A DNA stretch of 64,000 nucleotides from Janibacter alkaliphilus. Its GTDB lineage: Bacteria; Actinomycetota; Actinomycetes; Actinomycetales; Dermatophilaceae. Both the position numbers and the translations under genes were made by a program. Shown one piece after another: positions 40,957 to 48,917 of the stretch (position 1 is the stretch's first letter; every line of letters begins with the position of its first letter). Under the pieces are notes generated by a model that ran no database searches, was not told the origin of the DNA, and worked only from the letters and a program-made list of their open reading frames with translations. The DNA lies in the NCBI RefSeq assembly GCF_013408565.1, contig NZ_JACBZX010000001.1, positions 558,001 to 622,000 on the forward strand, written 5' to 3'.

Positions 40957-42891
40957 TCAGCGCCGCAGGGCGCGACGAGCGGCCCGCACCGCCACGCGAG
41001 CCGGGCGGGTGCGCAGCACCCGTCGCGCGGCCGAGGTCCGCAGCAGCCGGTGCTGCCGCACCCGGTCCAGTGCCCGGCCCGCCGGGCTCCGGTCGGCGCC
41101 GGTCGGCTCGGGCGCCTGCTCCCGCGCAGAGACGAGCACGGGTGCCGGCTCGGAGTCGAAGCGGCGGTCCGGGTCGAAGTGAGCAGGGTCGTGCATCGCC
41201 CCCACGGTCGCCAGGTGCCACCGTCGGCGCGCATCGGCCGCGGTCGCCGACCCGTCGAGGTCCATCCGGTCCAGCGCGTCGCTGTCGAGCATCGCCGTGC
41301 CGCGGTCGGCCTCCCGGTGAAGGGCTTCGGCCAGCGGGCGGTCGAAGCTGGTGCGCCAGCTGAAGGCGCCGCCGGCCCCCTTCACCGCGGGGACCGGCTC
41401 GGGCCGCCGCGGGTCGTCCTGCTCGCAGGTGAGCCGCTCCCCGACGAAGGGGACGTCGAGCAGCTGCGGCGCGATGATCGCCAGCATGTCGCGGATGAGC
41501 CGTTCGTCGCACAGCTCCTCGACCGGCACCCCCTCGCAGGCGGCCATCACGCGGTCGTCGAGGAAGATCGTCCGCGGGGTCGCGATGAGCGAGGCGCCGA
41601 AGCGGGCGGCGCCGAACCACCGCGACTGGCGCTGGTCGAGGAAGAAGTCGTAGAGCCCCTGCAGCGGTTCGCGGCGCACCTGCTCCAGCCACGGCTCGAC
41701 GTCGGCCAGGTAGCCGGCGCGCACCTCGGGCTCGAGATGGTCCACGCCGCCGAGCAGGGTGCGCTCCATCCAGCGCTCGCCGGCGGCCGGGTTCGCCGAG
41801 ACGAACTGGATGCGGGCGTACGCGCCGCGCACGGTCTCCCCGCCGGAGCCGCTGAGCCCGGCCCGGTGGGTGGCGTAGTCCAGCCGCGACCCGCCCGTGG
41901 CGTCGAAGCCGGAGACCCCGCCGTCACCGATCACCACCGCCTGGTGCAGCCGCGCCACCGGGTCGACCTCGGCGGTGCTCGCGCCGGTCTGGCCGGGCCG
42001 GTCCACCCGCTCGTGCGGGACGCCCAGCGCCTCGGCGACCATCGCGCCGACGAAGGCGTCCGGCTCGCCGGGAGCCCCCTTCGTGAAGGTGCGGACCGGC
42101 ACCCCGGCGGCGACCAGCGCGGCCACCACGAGCCGGCTGTCCCGGCCGCCGGTGACCCCCACCCGCTGGCCGTCGTCGCTGAGCGTGCCGACCTCGGCGG
42201 CCGCCAGCGTGAGGGCGTCGGCGAGCGCCTGCCCGCCGACCGCGGACCGGCGTGGGGTCCGGCGGTGCTGCTCACGGGTCACCCGTCCGGCGCGCGTGTC
42301 CCAGGTGAGGGTCTCGACGACGTCCCGGGGCACCACCCGCACCCCGTCGAAGGGGGAGCGGTCGGTGACGCAGTAGCCGGCGTTGGCGACCCCGGCCAGG
42401 GCGACGTGGTCGAGCCGGGGCTGCGCGGCGCCGGTGGCCGCGCCGTGCACCAGCCCGGGGCGGGAGCCGAGCCAGACGCTGCCGTCGTCGCCCTCGGCGA
42501 GGTACCAGGACTCGATGCCGGCGAAGGAGGAGGTCACGGCCGCGCCGGTGCCGGTGACCCGGCCGAGTGACCAGATGCCTCCGACGCTCGGCGACTCCCC
42601 GGGGGCGAGCACGTCCGCGGCCTGGGCGACGAGGTCGGCGTCGCTGTAGCCGGTCCACAGCACGTGCGCGTCCGGCGCACTGGGGCTGGCGGTCGTGGGC
42701 AGCGCCACGCTGCCGGTCTCCGGCTCGTTGGACCACGTCCAGCTCTGGGTCACCCCGTCGGCGGAGGACCGGCGCGCGTGCTCGAGCTGGTCCGGGTGGC
42801 GCGGCAGGTATCTCGCGGCAGCGTCCTGGACCCGGGCGTCACCGACCTCCGGGGCCTGGGGCGGGCCCACACGGACGAGGTGACATCGCAT
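40957..42891 (-). CDS. Asparagine-synthetase-like PP-loop protein
   Basis: A protein of about 644 residues resembling class-B asparagine synthetases without the glutaminase function. The PP-loop ATP-binding motif is GVTGGRDSRLVVAAL (variant of SGGxDS), followed by VPVRTFTKGAPGEPDAFVGAMVAEALG and FLDDRVMAACEGVP. The N-terminal half looks like a degenerate NTN-hydrolase domain, but the protein does not begin Met-Cys, so it cannot use glutamine. The C-terminal 60 residues are basic and Arg-rich. Proteins of this type amidate or adenylate unusual substrates, sometimes near glycan loci. The start is uncertain (ATG 42891; a TTG lies 27 bp upstream). It is 37 bp before the M4 protease, so probably co-transcribed. 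Confidence 0.65.
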   Translation of the reverse strand: MRCHLVRVGPPQAPEVGDARVQDAAARYLPRHPDQLEHARRSSADGVTQSWTWSNEPETGSVALPTTASPSAPDAHVLWTGYSDADLVAQAADVLAPGESPSVGGIWSLGRVTGTGAAVTSSFAGIESWYLAEGDDGSVWLGSRPGLVHGAATGAAQPRLDHVALAGVANAGYCVTDRSPFDGVRVVPRDVVETLTWDTRAGRVTREQHRRTPRRSAVGGQALADALTLAAAEVGTLSDDGQRVGVTGGRDSRLVVAALVAAGVPVRTFTKGAPGEPDAFVGAMVAEALGVPHERVDRPGQTGASTAEVDPVARLHQAVVIGDGGVSGFDATGGSRLDYATHRAGLSGSGGETVRGAYARIQFVSANPAAGERWMERTLLGGVDHLEPEVRAGYLADVEPWLEQVRREPLQGLYDFFLDQRQSRWFGAARFGASLIATPRTIFLDDRVMAACEGVPVEELCDERLIRDMLAIIAPQLLDVPFVGERLTCEQDDPRRPEPVPAVKGAGGAFSWRTSFDRPLAEALHREADRGTAMLDSDALDRMDLDGSATAADARRRWHLATVGAMHDPAHFDPDRRFDSEPAPVLVSAREQAPEPTGADRSPAGRALDRVRQHRLLRTSAARRVLRTRPARVAVRAARRALRR

Positions 42892-42954
42892 CCCTTCGAC
42901 GGTATCGGCCCAGGTCAACGACCTGTGCGCACCGCTGCGGCGCGGCGTGGCGGA

Positions 42955-44121
42955 TCAGGCCGCCTGGTGCACGTCACCTCGGCGCAGCCGAGGGCTCCAC
43001 CAGACGACGGCGGCGGCGATGATCGCGAAGAGGGCTGCGGCCACGAGGTAGGGACCGGACGGTCCGACCGTGGCGAAGAGCCAGCCGCCCAGGACCGGCC
43101 CGAGGATGCGCCCCGAGGAGCCGAGCGACTGGCTGGCACCCAGGATCGCGCCCTGCTCGTCCTCGCTCGCGCGGGTGGAGATCGCCGACATCAGCGACGG
43201 CGCCTGGGTGGCGTTGCCGATGGCGATGAGGCCGGCCGGCAGCAGCAGGTGCCACCACGCGCTGACCAGCGGCGCCAGCAGGGAGCCCAGCGCGAAGCAG
43301 CCCAGCCCGAGCAGGACGAGGCGGTCGTCGCTGATCCGCTCCGCCAGCCAGCGCGTCCCGGTCAGCTGGAAGCCCACGATGAGCACCCCGACGTACATGA
43401 AGAGGTAGCCGTTCTCTACCGCTCCGAAGCCGAGGAGGTCGCGAGTGAGCAACGGCAGCTGCGACTCGATCTGCGAGAAGGCGACCATCACCGCGAGGTT
43501 GACGACGAGGTACAGCAGGAGCAGCCGGTCGGCGCTGGCCCGCACCAGGGTCGAGACCAGCGGTATGGCCCGTCCCCTGGTGCGCGGCAGCGCCAGCGCG
43601 GCCCAGCCGGCGTTGAGCACGGCGAGCGCCGCGGCCAGCGCGAAGGGGGCCGACGTCCCGCCGAGGGGGACGGTCAGGGCGGTCAGCGCAGGCCCGATGA
43701 CGATCCCCAGGCCGATGCCGGCCCCGACGACGGCCATGCCCTGGGCGCGACGCTCCGGGGCGGTGACGTCGGCGATCGTCGCCTGCGCGGCGGCGATGTT
43801 GCCCGCGCACATGCCGGTGATGACCCGGCCGAGGAAGAGCGCGGCCACCCCGTCGGCCGACCACAGCACGAGATACCCGGCGGCGGCGCCGAGGGCGCTG
43901 ACCGCGACCACCGGGCTGCGGCCCCACCGGTCCGAGGCGTGCCCCAGGACGGGCGCGAAGACGAGCTGCGCCGCCGAGTAGCTGGCGACCAGAAGCCCGA
44001 TCGTCGTCGGTGTCGCTCCGAGGTCCGCGGCGTAGGTCGGCAGCAGCGGGAAGATCATGCCGAAGCCGATGAGGTCGAGCAGCACCGTGAAGAAGACCGC
44101 TCCGAGCACGTTGCGGCGCAC
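42955..44121 (-). CDS. MFS multidrug/tetracycline-type efflux transporter
   Basis: A 388-residue, 12-helix drug:proton antiporter-like protein of the TetA/DHA1 type: DLIGFGMIFPLLPTYAADLG, the loop 2-3 motif GHASDRWGRSPV (motif A), and GLGIVIGPALTAL (motif C region). I choose GTG 44121 (VRRNVLGAVFF) because GGAAGGGGGA lies directly upstream; a TTG at 44154 would give 11 more residues. Divergent from the reductase-adenylation gene with 68 bp between. Substrate unknown. Confidence 0.8.
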   Translation of the reverse strand: MRRNVLGAVFFTVLLDLIGFGMIFPLLPTYAADLGATPTTIGLLVASYSAAQLVFAPVLGHASDRWGRSPVVAVSALGAAAGYLVLWSADGVAALFLGRVITGMCAGNIAAAQATIADVTAPERRAQGMAVVGAGIGLGIVIGPALTALTVPLGGTSAPFALAAALAVLNAGWAALALPRTRGRAIPLVSTLVRASADRLLLLYLVVNLAVMVAFSQIESQLPLLTRDLLGFGAVENGYLFMYVGVLIVGFQLTGTRWLAERISDDRLVLLGLGCFALGSLLAPLVSAWWHLLLPAGLIAIGNATQAPSLMSAISTRASEDEQGAILGASQSLGSSGRILGPVLGGWLFATVGPSGPYLVAAALFAIIAAAVVWWSPRLRRGDVHQAA

Positions 44122-44177
44122 GCTTCCCCCTTCCCGCTCCGCAGAGCCGTTCAAGTTGCGCCGACACTAGCAGCGGG

Positions 44178-44183
44178 TAGTTT
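44178..44183 (+). promoter_or_regulatory. -10 hexamer predicting a leaderless mRNA
   Basis: TAGTTT, 6 bp, ATG at 44190. There is no Shine-Dalgarno sequence (CTTTTC precedes the start), which supports leaderless translation. Confidence 0.45.
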
Positions 44184-44189
44184 CTTTTC

Positions 44190-46715
44190 ATGGGGGAGAG
44201 AGAAGATCATTCAATCGCATTGTTCGGGGCGACCGGGAACCTTGGTCGTGCCCTCCTTCGCGAGCTCCCAGAGGCATTTCCTGACGCCCGATGGCGGGTT
44301 TTCGCACGGTCGACGCGTCACCGCGAAGGCCGCGAGCGAGCCAGGGACGCAGTGCGGACCGCGGTGGGGGATCGCGCCGAAGAGCGCGCCAGCTACCACA
44401 CCGCAGACTTGTCGGCGCCGGGTCTCGGCCTCTCCTCCGACGACGCGCGCATGCTGGCGGAGTGCCGGTGGGTGGTGAACACGGTGGCCAACGTGCGCTT
44501 CGACCTGCCACTGCATCAAGCGCGCGCGGACAATGTCGACACGGTACGGAACCTCTTGGCATGTCTGCCGTCGACGGATACCACGATCCATCACACCTCG
44601 ACCGCATTCGTCGGGCAAGGTAGCGGGGTTCTGGCACCGCACGCGGTAGATGCATCTCGCTCGTTCCGAAACACCTACGAACGCTCCAAGGCCGAATCCG
44701 AGGCGGTGCTGCTGTCGTCTCGACACGATGTCGTGATCCATCGCCCGTCCATCATCGTCGGCTCGTCGACTGACGGCCGCACAGTGACCTACGACACTCT
44801 CTACCCGCTGGCGCGAGCGCTCGTCGACGGACATGTCCAGGCCTTGATGGCCCACCCCGATCACCGTCTGGACATCGTGCCCTCCGACCACGTGGCGCGG
44901 TGCCTGCTACGTCTCGCAGCCGATGGATACCGCGAGGGCATCTACCACCTGACGGCCGGCCAGGATCGCGCCACCTCGGTGCGCGAGCTGGTGGAGACGC
45001 TCCACGATGAGCTCCGCAGCATGAACCACCCCCAAGCCGCTACCTGCGACATCGCAGCTCTTCGGGTGCTCCCGCAGGCGCTGCTGGCCAGGATCCGCTC
45101 TCCGATGCCGGGCGTTCCCCCGCCGCGACGGTTGGCGGCGGTTCTCCGTGGCGCGGACCACCTGAAGCCGTATCTGTACGGACCGGAAGTCCTCTTCGAC
45201 AGCACGGAGACGGAACGCGCAGCTGGAGTGAGAGCGCCGTCGTTCACCCGCTATGCACCGCAGCTCTGGCGCTACGCGGTCAAGGATGGTTTCGGGAGCC
45301 GGAGGCGCCCCGCTCGCCCCTCACGCCAGGATCAACCTGCGTCCGACCTCGCGGAACTCGTCCGGCGAGCCGCACGCACGCACCCCGACGCACCCGCCCT
45401 TCAGTCCGGAGGACGTCGACTCACCTTCGGCGACCTGTGCGCCGCGCTCGGGTCCGGCGCAGCGCAGCTCGCTAGCCACGGCGTCGTGCCGGGCACACCG
45501 GTGGCCGTATCGCCGACGGGGACGATGGGCGACATCGTTGCGCTGCTGGCCGCGACCGCTTCTGGCGCAGAGGTGCACCTGCTGTTGCCGGGACAACCTC
45601 CGGCACGCTCGACGGCCATGACCATCTGTGCGGGGACCTCCGGCCGGGTGCGCGTCACCCGCGCGCGGCGCCGGGGGCCGAGGCCCCGGATGGAGGAAGC
45701 CAGGACGCCCGGGGTCGTGATGGCAACCTCCGGCACCACCGGAGCACCGACGTGGATCCGGCACACACCTGAAGCGCTTCCCTGGTGCGGTGCCATCGCG
45801 GCACGCACCCTCGGGGTGGAGAGCCGCCACAAGGTCGGGATGTCGCTGCCGCTGTTTCACGCCTACGCCACCGGCGTGGTGCTTCCCACGGCGTGGCACA
45901 GCGGGGCGGGTGTCGTTCTGCTGCCAGAGGAACCCCGAAGCAGCCTGGAGGCGATCGCAGACGCCCGGGTGACGCACGTGGTCGGGGTCGTCGACACGTT
46001 CCAAGGCCTGGCGGACTCGATCCGGGTCAGTTCGTCCAACGTCCCGGATATCAGCGCCTGGGAGATGTCTCTGTGCGGTGACGAACCGCTTCTTCCCACC
46101 ACTTGGACGGGCGTCGAGGAGACCCTGTCCCGCCCGCTCGCGCTGGGATACGGATCCACAGAGACCCTGCTCGTCGGCATCGCGAAGGAGCCGCGCCCGG
46201 CGCGCGAGGGAATGGTCGTCCGTGCCCTGGCAGGCACCACCACCACGATCGCCCCATCCGGCGTGGACACCAGCCACCTCGTCGGGGAGGTCGTTGTCCG
46301 GCAGCCCTGGCCCACCCCGACCGGCACCCGCCGCGCGGGAACGGGTAACGAAGTGATGACCGGGGATCGAGGCTTTGTCGACGACGACGGCCAGCTGCAT
46401 GTCCTTGGCCGAATGCTGCCGAGGCTCCGGGTGGACGAGGCTCCCGACGGCACCGACGCGGTAGCGCGGAAGCTCGAGATCGAAGACGTCGTGCTGAATC
46501 GGCTACAGGCCCGGCGAGCCCACACAGTGTGGCTCCAAGGCCGACCCCTCACACTCGTCGAGGCAGCCGGTGACCAGAAAACTCTTGAGGTAGAGGTCAG
46601 CGGTCAGCGCGTCTCGGTGGTCCACGTTGACCAGTTGCCCAGGACACCCGTGGGCAAGGTCTCCAGCCGGGCCGTCGACGCCCTTCTGCGCGACACTCAT
46701 CGACTTGAGTGGTGA
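44190..46715 (+). CDS. Two-domain thioester-reductase / adenylate-forming fusion protein
   Basis: An 841-residue protein with two complete-looking catalytic domains. Residues 1-370: NAD(P)-binding reductase of the fatty acyl-CoA reductase / NRPS terminal-reductase type, with GATGNLG at 13-19, VVNTVANVRFDLPLHQARADN, Tyr163-x3-Lys167 (YERSK) and LDIVPSDHVARCLLRLA. Residues about 385-841: ANL adenylating domain with MATSGTTGAPTW (from 513), GYGSTET (from 653), TGDRGFVDDDGQLHVLGRM and the A10 lysine Lys823 (PVGKVSSR). Carboxylic acid reductases have the order adenylation-carrier-reductase; here the order is reversed and no Ser-containing carrier is visible. GC is lower than in neighbours (about 58-62% in blocks I counted). 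It stands alone with a leaderless-type promoter. Likely acquired; acid-to-aldehyde reduction or beta-lactone/olefin chemistry are guesses. Confidence 0.75.
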   Translation: MGEREDHSIALFGATGNLGRALLRELPEAFPDARWRVFARSTRHREGRERARDAVRTAVGDRAEERASYHTADLSAPGLGLSSDDARMLAECRWVVNTVANVRFDLPLHQARADNVDTVRNLLACLPSTDTTIHHTSTAFVGQGSGVLAPHAVDASRSFRNTYERSKAESEAVLLSSRHDVVIHRPSIIVGSSTDGRTVTYDTLYPLARALVDGHVQALMAHPDHRLDIVPSDHVARCLLRLAADGYREGIYHLTAGQDRATSVRELVETLHDELRSMNHPQAATCDIAALRVLPQALLARIRSPMPGVPPPRRLAAVLRGADHLKPYLYGPEVLFDSTETERAAGVRAPSFTRYAPQLWRYAVKDGFGSRRRPARPSRQDQPASDLAELVRRAARTHPDAPALQSGGRRLTFGDLCAALGSGAAQLASHGVVPGTPVAVSPTGTMGDIVALLAATASGAEVHLLLPGQPPARSTAMTICAGTSGRVRVTRARRRGPRPRMEEARTPGVVMATSGTTGAPTWIRHTPEALPWCGAIAARTLGVESRHKVGMSLPLFHAYATGVVLPTAWHSGAGVVLLPEEPRSSLEAIADARVTHVVGVVDTFQGLADSIRVSSSNVPDISAWEMSLCGDEPLLPTTWTGVEETLSRPLALGYGSTETLLVGIAKEPRPAREGMVVRALAGTTTTIAPSGVDTSHLVGEVVVRQPWPTPTGTRRAGTGNEVMTGDRGFVDDDGQLHVLGRMLPRLRVDEAPDGTDAVARKLEIEDVVLNRLQARRAHTVWLQGRPLTLVEAAGDQKTLEVEVSGQRVSVVHVDQLPRTPVGKVSSRAVDALLRDTHRLEW

Positions 46716-46733
46716 CCGGGCGCAGCCACCACG

Positions 46734-47123
46734 TCAGGGGATGGCCCGCACTCCCAGGGACCGAGCGGCCTCGGCGAGACGATGGTCGAAGGTGAGGATC
46801 TCGTCGGCGCCGAGGGCGACCGCGGCGGCCAGGTGGATCGCGTCGAGGGTCCGGATCTGAGGTGGTCCGACCCGGCGTGCGCGCTCCAGGACCGCCCCAT
46901 CGAGGGGGTGGCGCGCGATCCCAGAGCACGCGAGCTCGACGTATCGGTCGGCATCGTCGACCTGGGCGCGGCGCAGGGCCCGGGAGACCTCGACCCAGGC
47001 CAGCTCGGAGGCGACGACGACCTCGCCCGCGGCCTGCCGCTGCGCGATGACGTCGCGGACGCCGTCGGACTCAGCCTCGGCGAACACCCGCTTGAGCAGG
47101 GCGCTGGAGTCGACGTACAGCAC
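46734..47123 (-). CDS. vapC: VapC-type PIN-domain toxin
   Basis: A 129-residue predicted ribonuclease toxin. The PIN-domain acidic residues are Asp5 (LYVDSSALLKR), Glu45 (SELAWVEVSRAL), Asp94 (IRTLDAIHLAAA) and Asp113 (ILTFDHRLAEAA). It follows the antitoxin gene after a 3-bp gap. Its start at 47123 and length suit the family. The RNA target is not predictable. Confidence 0.9.
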   Translation of the reverse strand: MLYVDSSALLKRVFAEAESDGVRDVIAQRQAAGEVVVASELAWVEVSRALRRAQVDDADRYVELACSGIARHPLDGAVLERARRVGPPQIRTLDAIHLAAAVALGADEILTFDHRLAEAARSLGVRAIP

Positions 47124-47126
47124 GAC

Positions 47127-47399
47127 TCACTCCCGGTCTTCGCGGTCCAGCAGGTCGAGTGACGTCTGGTCACCGCCGAGCCGCAACGGTGGCGGCGGGT
47201 TCTGGAAGGGGCTGGGCGCCGCGACGAGACCCTGACGGACGGCGACCTGCAACGGGGTCTCGCCAGAGCTCAGACCGAGCTTCTCCGCGATGGCCTGCCG
47301 GACCAGCGTCTGCTGCGACTGACCGAGGCGTGCCGCCTCGTCACGCAGGGCCTGCGCGAGATCGTCCGGCAGTCGAAGGTTGGTGGCCACCTTCCACAT
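47127..47399 (-). CDS. vapB: VapB-type ribbon-helix-helix antitoxin
   Basis: A 90-residue antitoxin. Residues 3-40 form a ribbon-helix-helix (KVATNLRLPDDLAQALRDEAARLGQSQQTLVRQAI); the C-terminal half is Pro-rich then acidic (QTSLDLLDREDRE) and would wrap the toxin. I start it at ATG 47399; the open frame upstream lacks protein character. The paired GGTACC palindromes at the promoter fit autorepression by the complex. The pair stabilises itself and may mark this stretch as mobile. Confidence 0.85.
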   Translation of the reverse strand: MWKVATNLRLPDDLAQALRDEAARLGQSQQTLVRQAIAEKLGLSSGETPLQVAVRQGLVAAPSPFQNPPPPLRLGGDQTSLDLLDREDRE

Positions 47400-47427
47400 G
47401 GTACCAACGCCTTGACAGGGTGGTACC
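47400..47427 (-). promoter_or_regulatory. VapBC operator candidate: paired GGTACC palindromes
   Basis: GGTACC at 47400-47405, directly abutting the vapB start codon, and GGTACC at 47422-47427, 22 bp apart, each within a wider TGGTACC. Two turns of helix separate the sites, which suits cooperative binding by ribbon-helix-helix dimers. Confidence 0.5.
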
Positions 47428-47499
47428 GCCTGGCGCCTGACGTGCGCGGCTGGTGCGGTCACGTCGCATCTGGTGCGGTCGCGTCGCATGATGGTGACC

Positions 47500-47587
47500 T
47501 GGCGGCGGGTGTGGGATTCGAACCCACGAGGGGTCTCCCCCTGGTCGCTTTCAAGGCGACTGCACTCGGCCGCTATGCGAACCCGCC
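47500..47587 (-). tRNA. tRNA-Ser (anticodon TGA)
   Basis: Read leftwards: acceptor GGCGGGT/ACCCGCC, D-arm GCATAGCGGCCGAGTGC, anticodon stem GTCGC/GCGAC with loop CTTGAAA, variable arm AGGGGGAGACCCCT, T-loop TTCGAAT, encoded CCA at 47502-47500. 88 nt with CCA. Confidence 0.95.
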
Positions 47588-47722
47588 CGGTCCCGCGAGC
47601 CGCGGGCCGAAACTCACCGTACCGGCCCGTCGCGGGGATGCTCAGCGGGTAGGGTCGCGGGCAGACACCACCCGGGTCACCAGCGCGCCCGGGAGCACCC
47701 GCGTGATGTGAAAGGACCCCTG

Positions 47723-48103
47723 ATGGCGAAGTTCTCGTTCCTCCTCGGTGCGGCTGCCGGCTACGTGCTCGGAGCCCGCGCCGGGCGTCAGCGCTACGAG
47801 CAGATCAAGAGCGGCGCCCAGCAGATCTGGCGATCGCAGCCGGTGCAGAGCCAGGTCGCCCAGGCCAAGCACAACGCGCGGCACAAGGCCGCCCCGGCCG
47901 CGCTGGACGCGGTCAGCTCCGCGGCCGCGGTCGCCGGCGACCGGATGCGCCAGGGCGCCGGCAAGATCAAGGGCGACGCCGAGCGCGACGTCAGCAGCCA
48001 GACCGTCGAGGTCGAGCCGGACGTCGTCTCCGACCCGGAGAAGTGGGCCAGCGAGGGCGGCGCCACCTACCCCCTCGGAGAGACCAACGGCACCTCGGGC
48101 TGA
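47723..48103 (+). CDS. YtxH-like small membrane-associated protein
   Basis: A 126-residue protein with the N-terminal segment MAKFSFLLGAAAGYVLGARA, a short Gly-rich membrane helix, and RQRYEQIKSGAQQIW that follows in a widespread actinobacterial family annotated as YtxH-like. The rest is hydrophilic and helical (AAPAALDAVSSAAAVAGDRM), then acidic. The start is ATG 47723 with AAAGGA upstream rather than the in-frame GTG at 47708. Envelope stress is the usual association of YtxH proteins, without direct evidence here. Confidence 0.7.
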   Translation: MAKFSFLLGAAAGYVLGARAGRQRYEQIKSGAQQIWRSQPVQSQVAQAKHNARHKAAPAALDAVSSAAAVAGDRMRQGAGKIKGDAERDVSSQTVEVEPDVVSDPEKWASEGGATYPLGETNGTSG

Positions 48104-48190
48104 CCTCTCCCGCGCCGACCCAGGCGCGCGAGGACCGGCGCCCGCTGCCGCACCTGAACTCCCTTCACCCTCCCTTCGCACCCTCTACGA

Positions 48191-48248
48191 CGCGAGCTAC
48201 CACGCAGTAAGTGCTGTGATCACGACACTTACTGCGTGGTAGCTCGCG
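48191..48248. repeat. 58-bp near-perfect palindrome between convergent genes
   Basis: 23-bp perfect arms (48191-48213 and 48226-48248, beginning CGCGAGCTACCACGCAGTAA) with a 12-bp centre that itself contains the palindrome GTGATCAC. Only two base pairs of the 58 bp are unpaired. It could be a two-way terminator for the YtxH-like gene and cysE, but its lower GC, length and central palindrome differ from the other terminators here; a palindromic mobile remnant is possible. Confidence 0.8.
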
Positions 48249-48302
48249 CTTCATGGGCCGCGTCGTCGTCGAGGGGTGAAGAGACGCGAGGGGTGGGTGG
48301 CC

Positions 48303-48917
48303 TCAGATGAAGAGGGCGGGGTCGGCCCACTGCAGGTCGACGTCCTGCTCGTCCTGCTCGCGCAGCGCGGGGAAGGAGTAGCGCGCCGGGATCCCGGTGG
48401 CCACGGCCCCGGTGGGCACGTCCTTGACGACCACCGCGTTGGCGCCGACCTTGACGTTGCTGCCGACGTGCACGGCGCCGAGCACCTTGCCGCCGGCACC
48501 GACCATGACGTTGTCGCCAAGCGTGGGGTGCCGCTTGACCCGGGCTCCCGAGGTGCCGCCCAGGGTGACCCCCTGGTAGAGCATGCAGTCGTCGCCGATC
48601 TCAGCGGTCTCGCCGATGACGACACCCATGCCGTGGTCGATGAAGAAGCGCCGCCCGATCGTCGCCCCCGGGTGGATCTCCACCCCGGTGACCGACCGGG
48701 ATACGTACGCGAGGATCCGCGCCGGCCACCGGCCGCCCGGTCGCTGCCACCAGCGGTGGGCCACCCGGTGCAGCCAGATCGCGTGCAGCGCCGCCGAGGT
48801 CAGCAGCATGACCGCCCGCGAGGTGGCCGCCGGGTCCCGGCCCATCGCCGCGGCGACGTCCTCACGGATCATCGCCAGGCTCAGGGCCGGGGCGGACCCC
48901 GTCGCGGTGTCGGTCAT
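48303..48917 (-). CDS. cysE: Serine O-acetyltransferase
   Basis: A 204-residue cytoplasmic enzyme making O-acetylserine from serine and acetyl-CoA, the first step of cysteine synthesis. A helical N-terminus (SLAMIREDVAAAMGRDPAA, HAIWLHRVAHRWW) is followed by the left-handed beta-helix hexapeptide repeats with catalytic His in FFIDHGMGVVIGETAEIG and GVTLGGTSG. It is shorter than the E. coli enzyme, as in other actinobacteria. Its ATG shares one base with the cysK stop, so the two are co-translated. The C-terminus ends in Ile (PALFI), the feature that lets CysE dock into CysK. Confidence 0.93.
   Translation of the reverse strand: MTDTATGSAPALSLAMIREDVAAAMGRDPAATSRAVMLLTSAALHAIWLHRVAHRWWQRPGGRWPARILAYVSRSVTGVEIHPGATIGRRFFIDHGMGVVIGETAEIGDDCMLYQGVTLGGTSGARVKRHPTLGDNVMVGAGGKVLGAVHVGSNVKVGANAVVVKDVPTGAVATGIPARYSFPALREQDEQDVDLQWADPALFI

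Noticed and set aside
44190..46715. Calling the fusion a carboxylic acid reductase
   Set aside because: Domain order is reversed and no phosphopantetheine-binding carrier domain is visible.
47500..47587. Integration site with att repeats at the tRNA-Ser
   Set aside because: I looked for a copy of the tRNA 3' end near 44.1 kb and saw none, and there is no integrase; the island idea rests on composition only.
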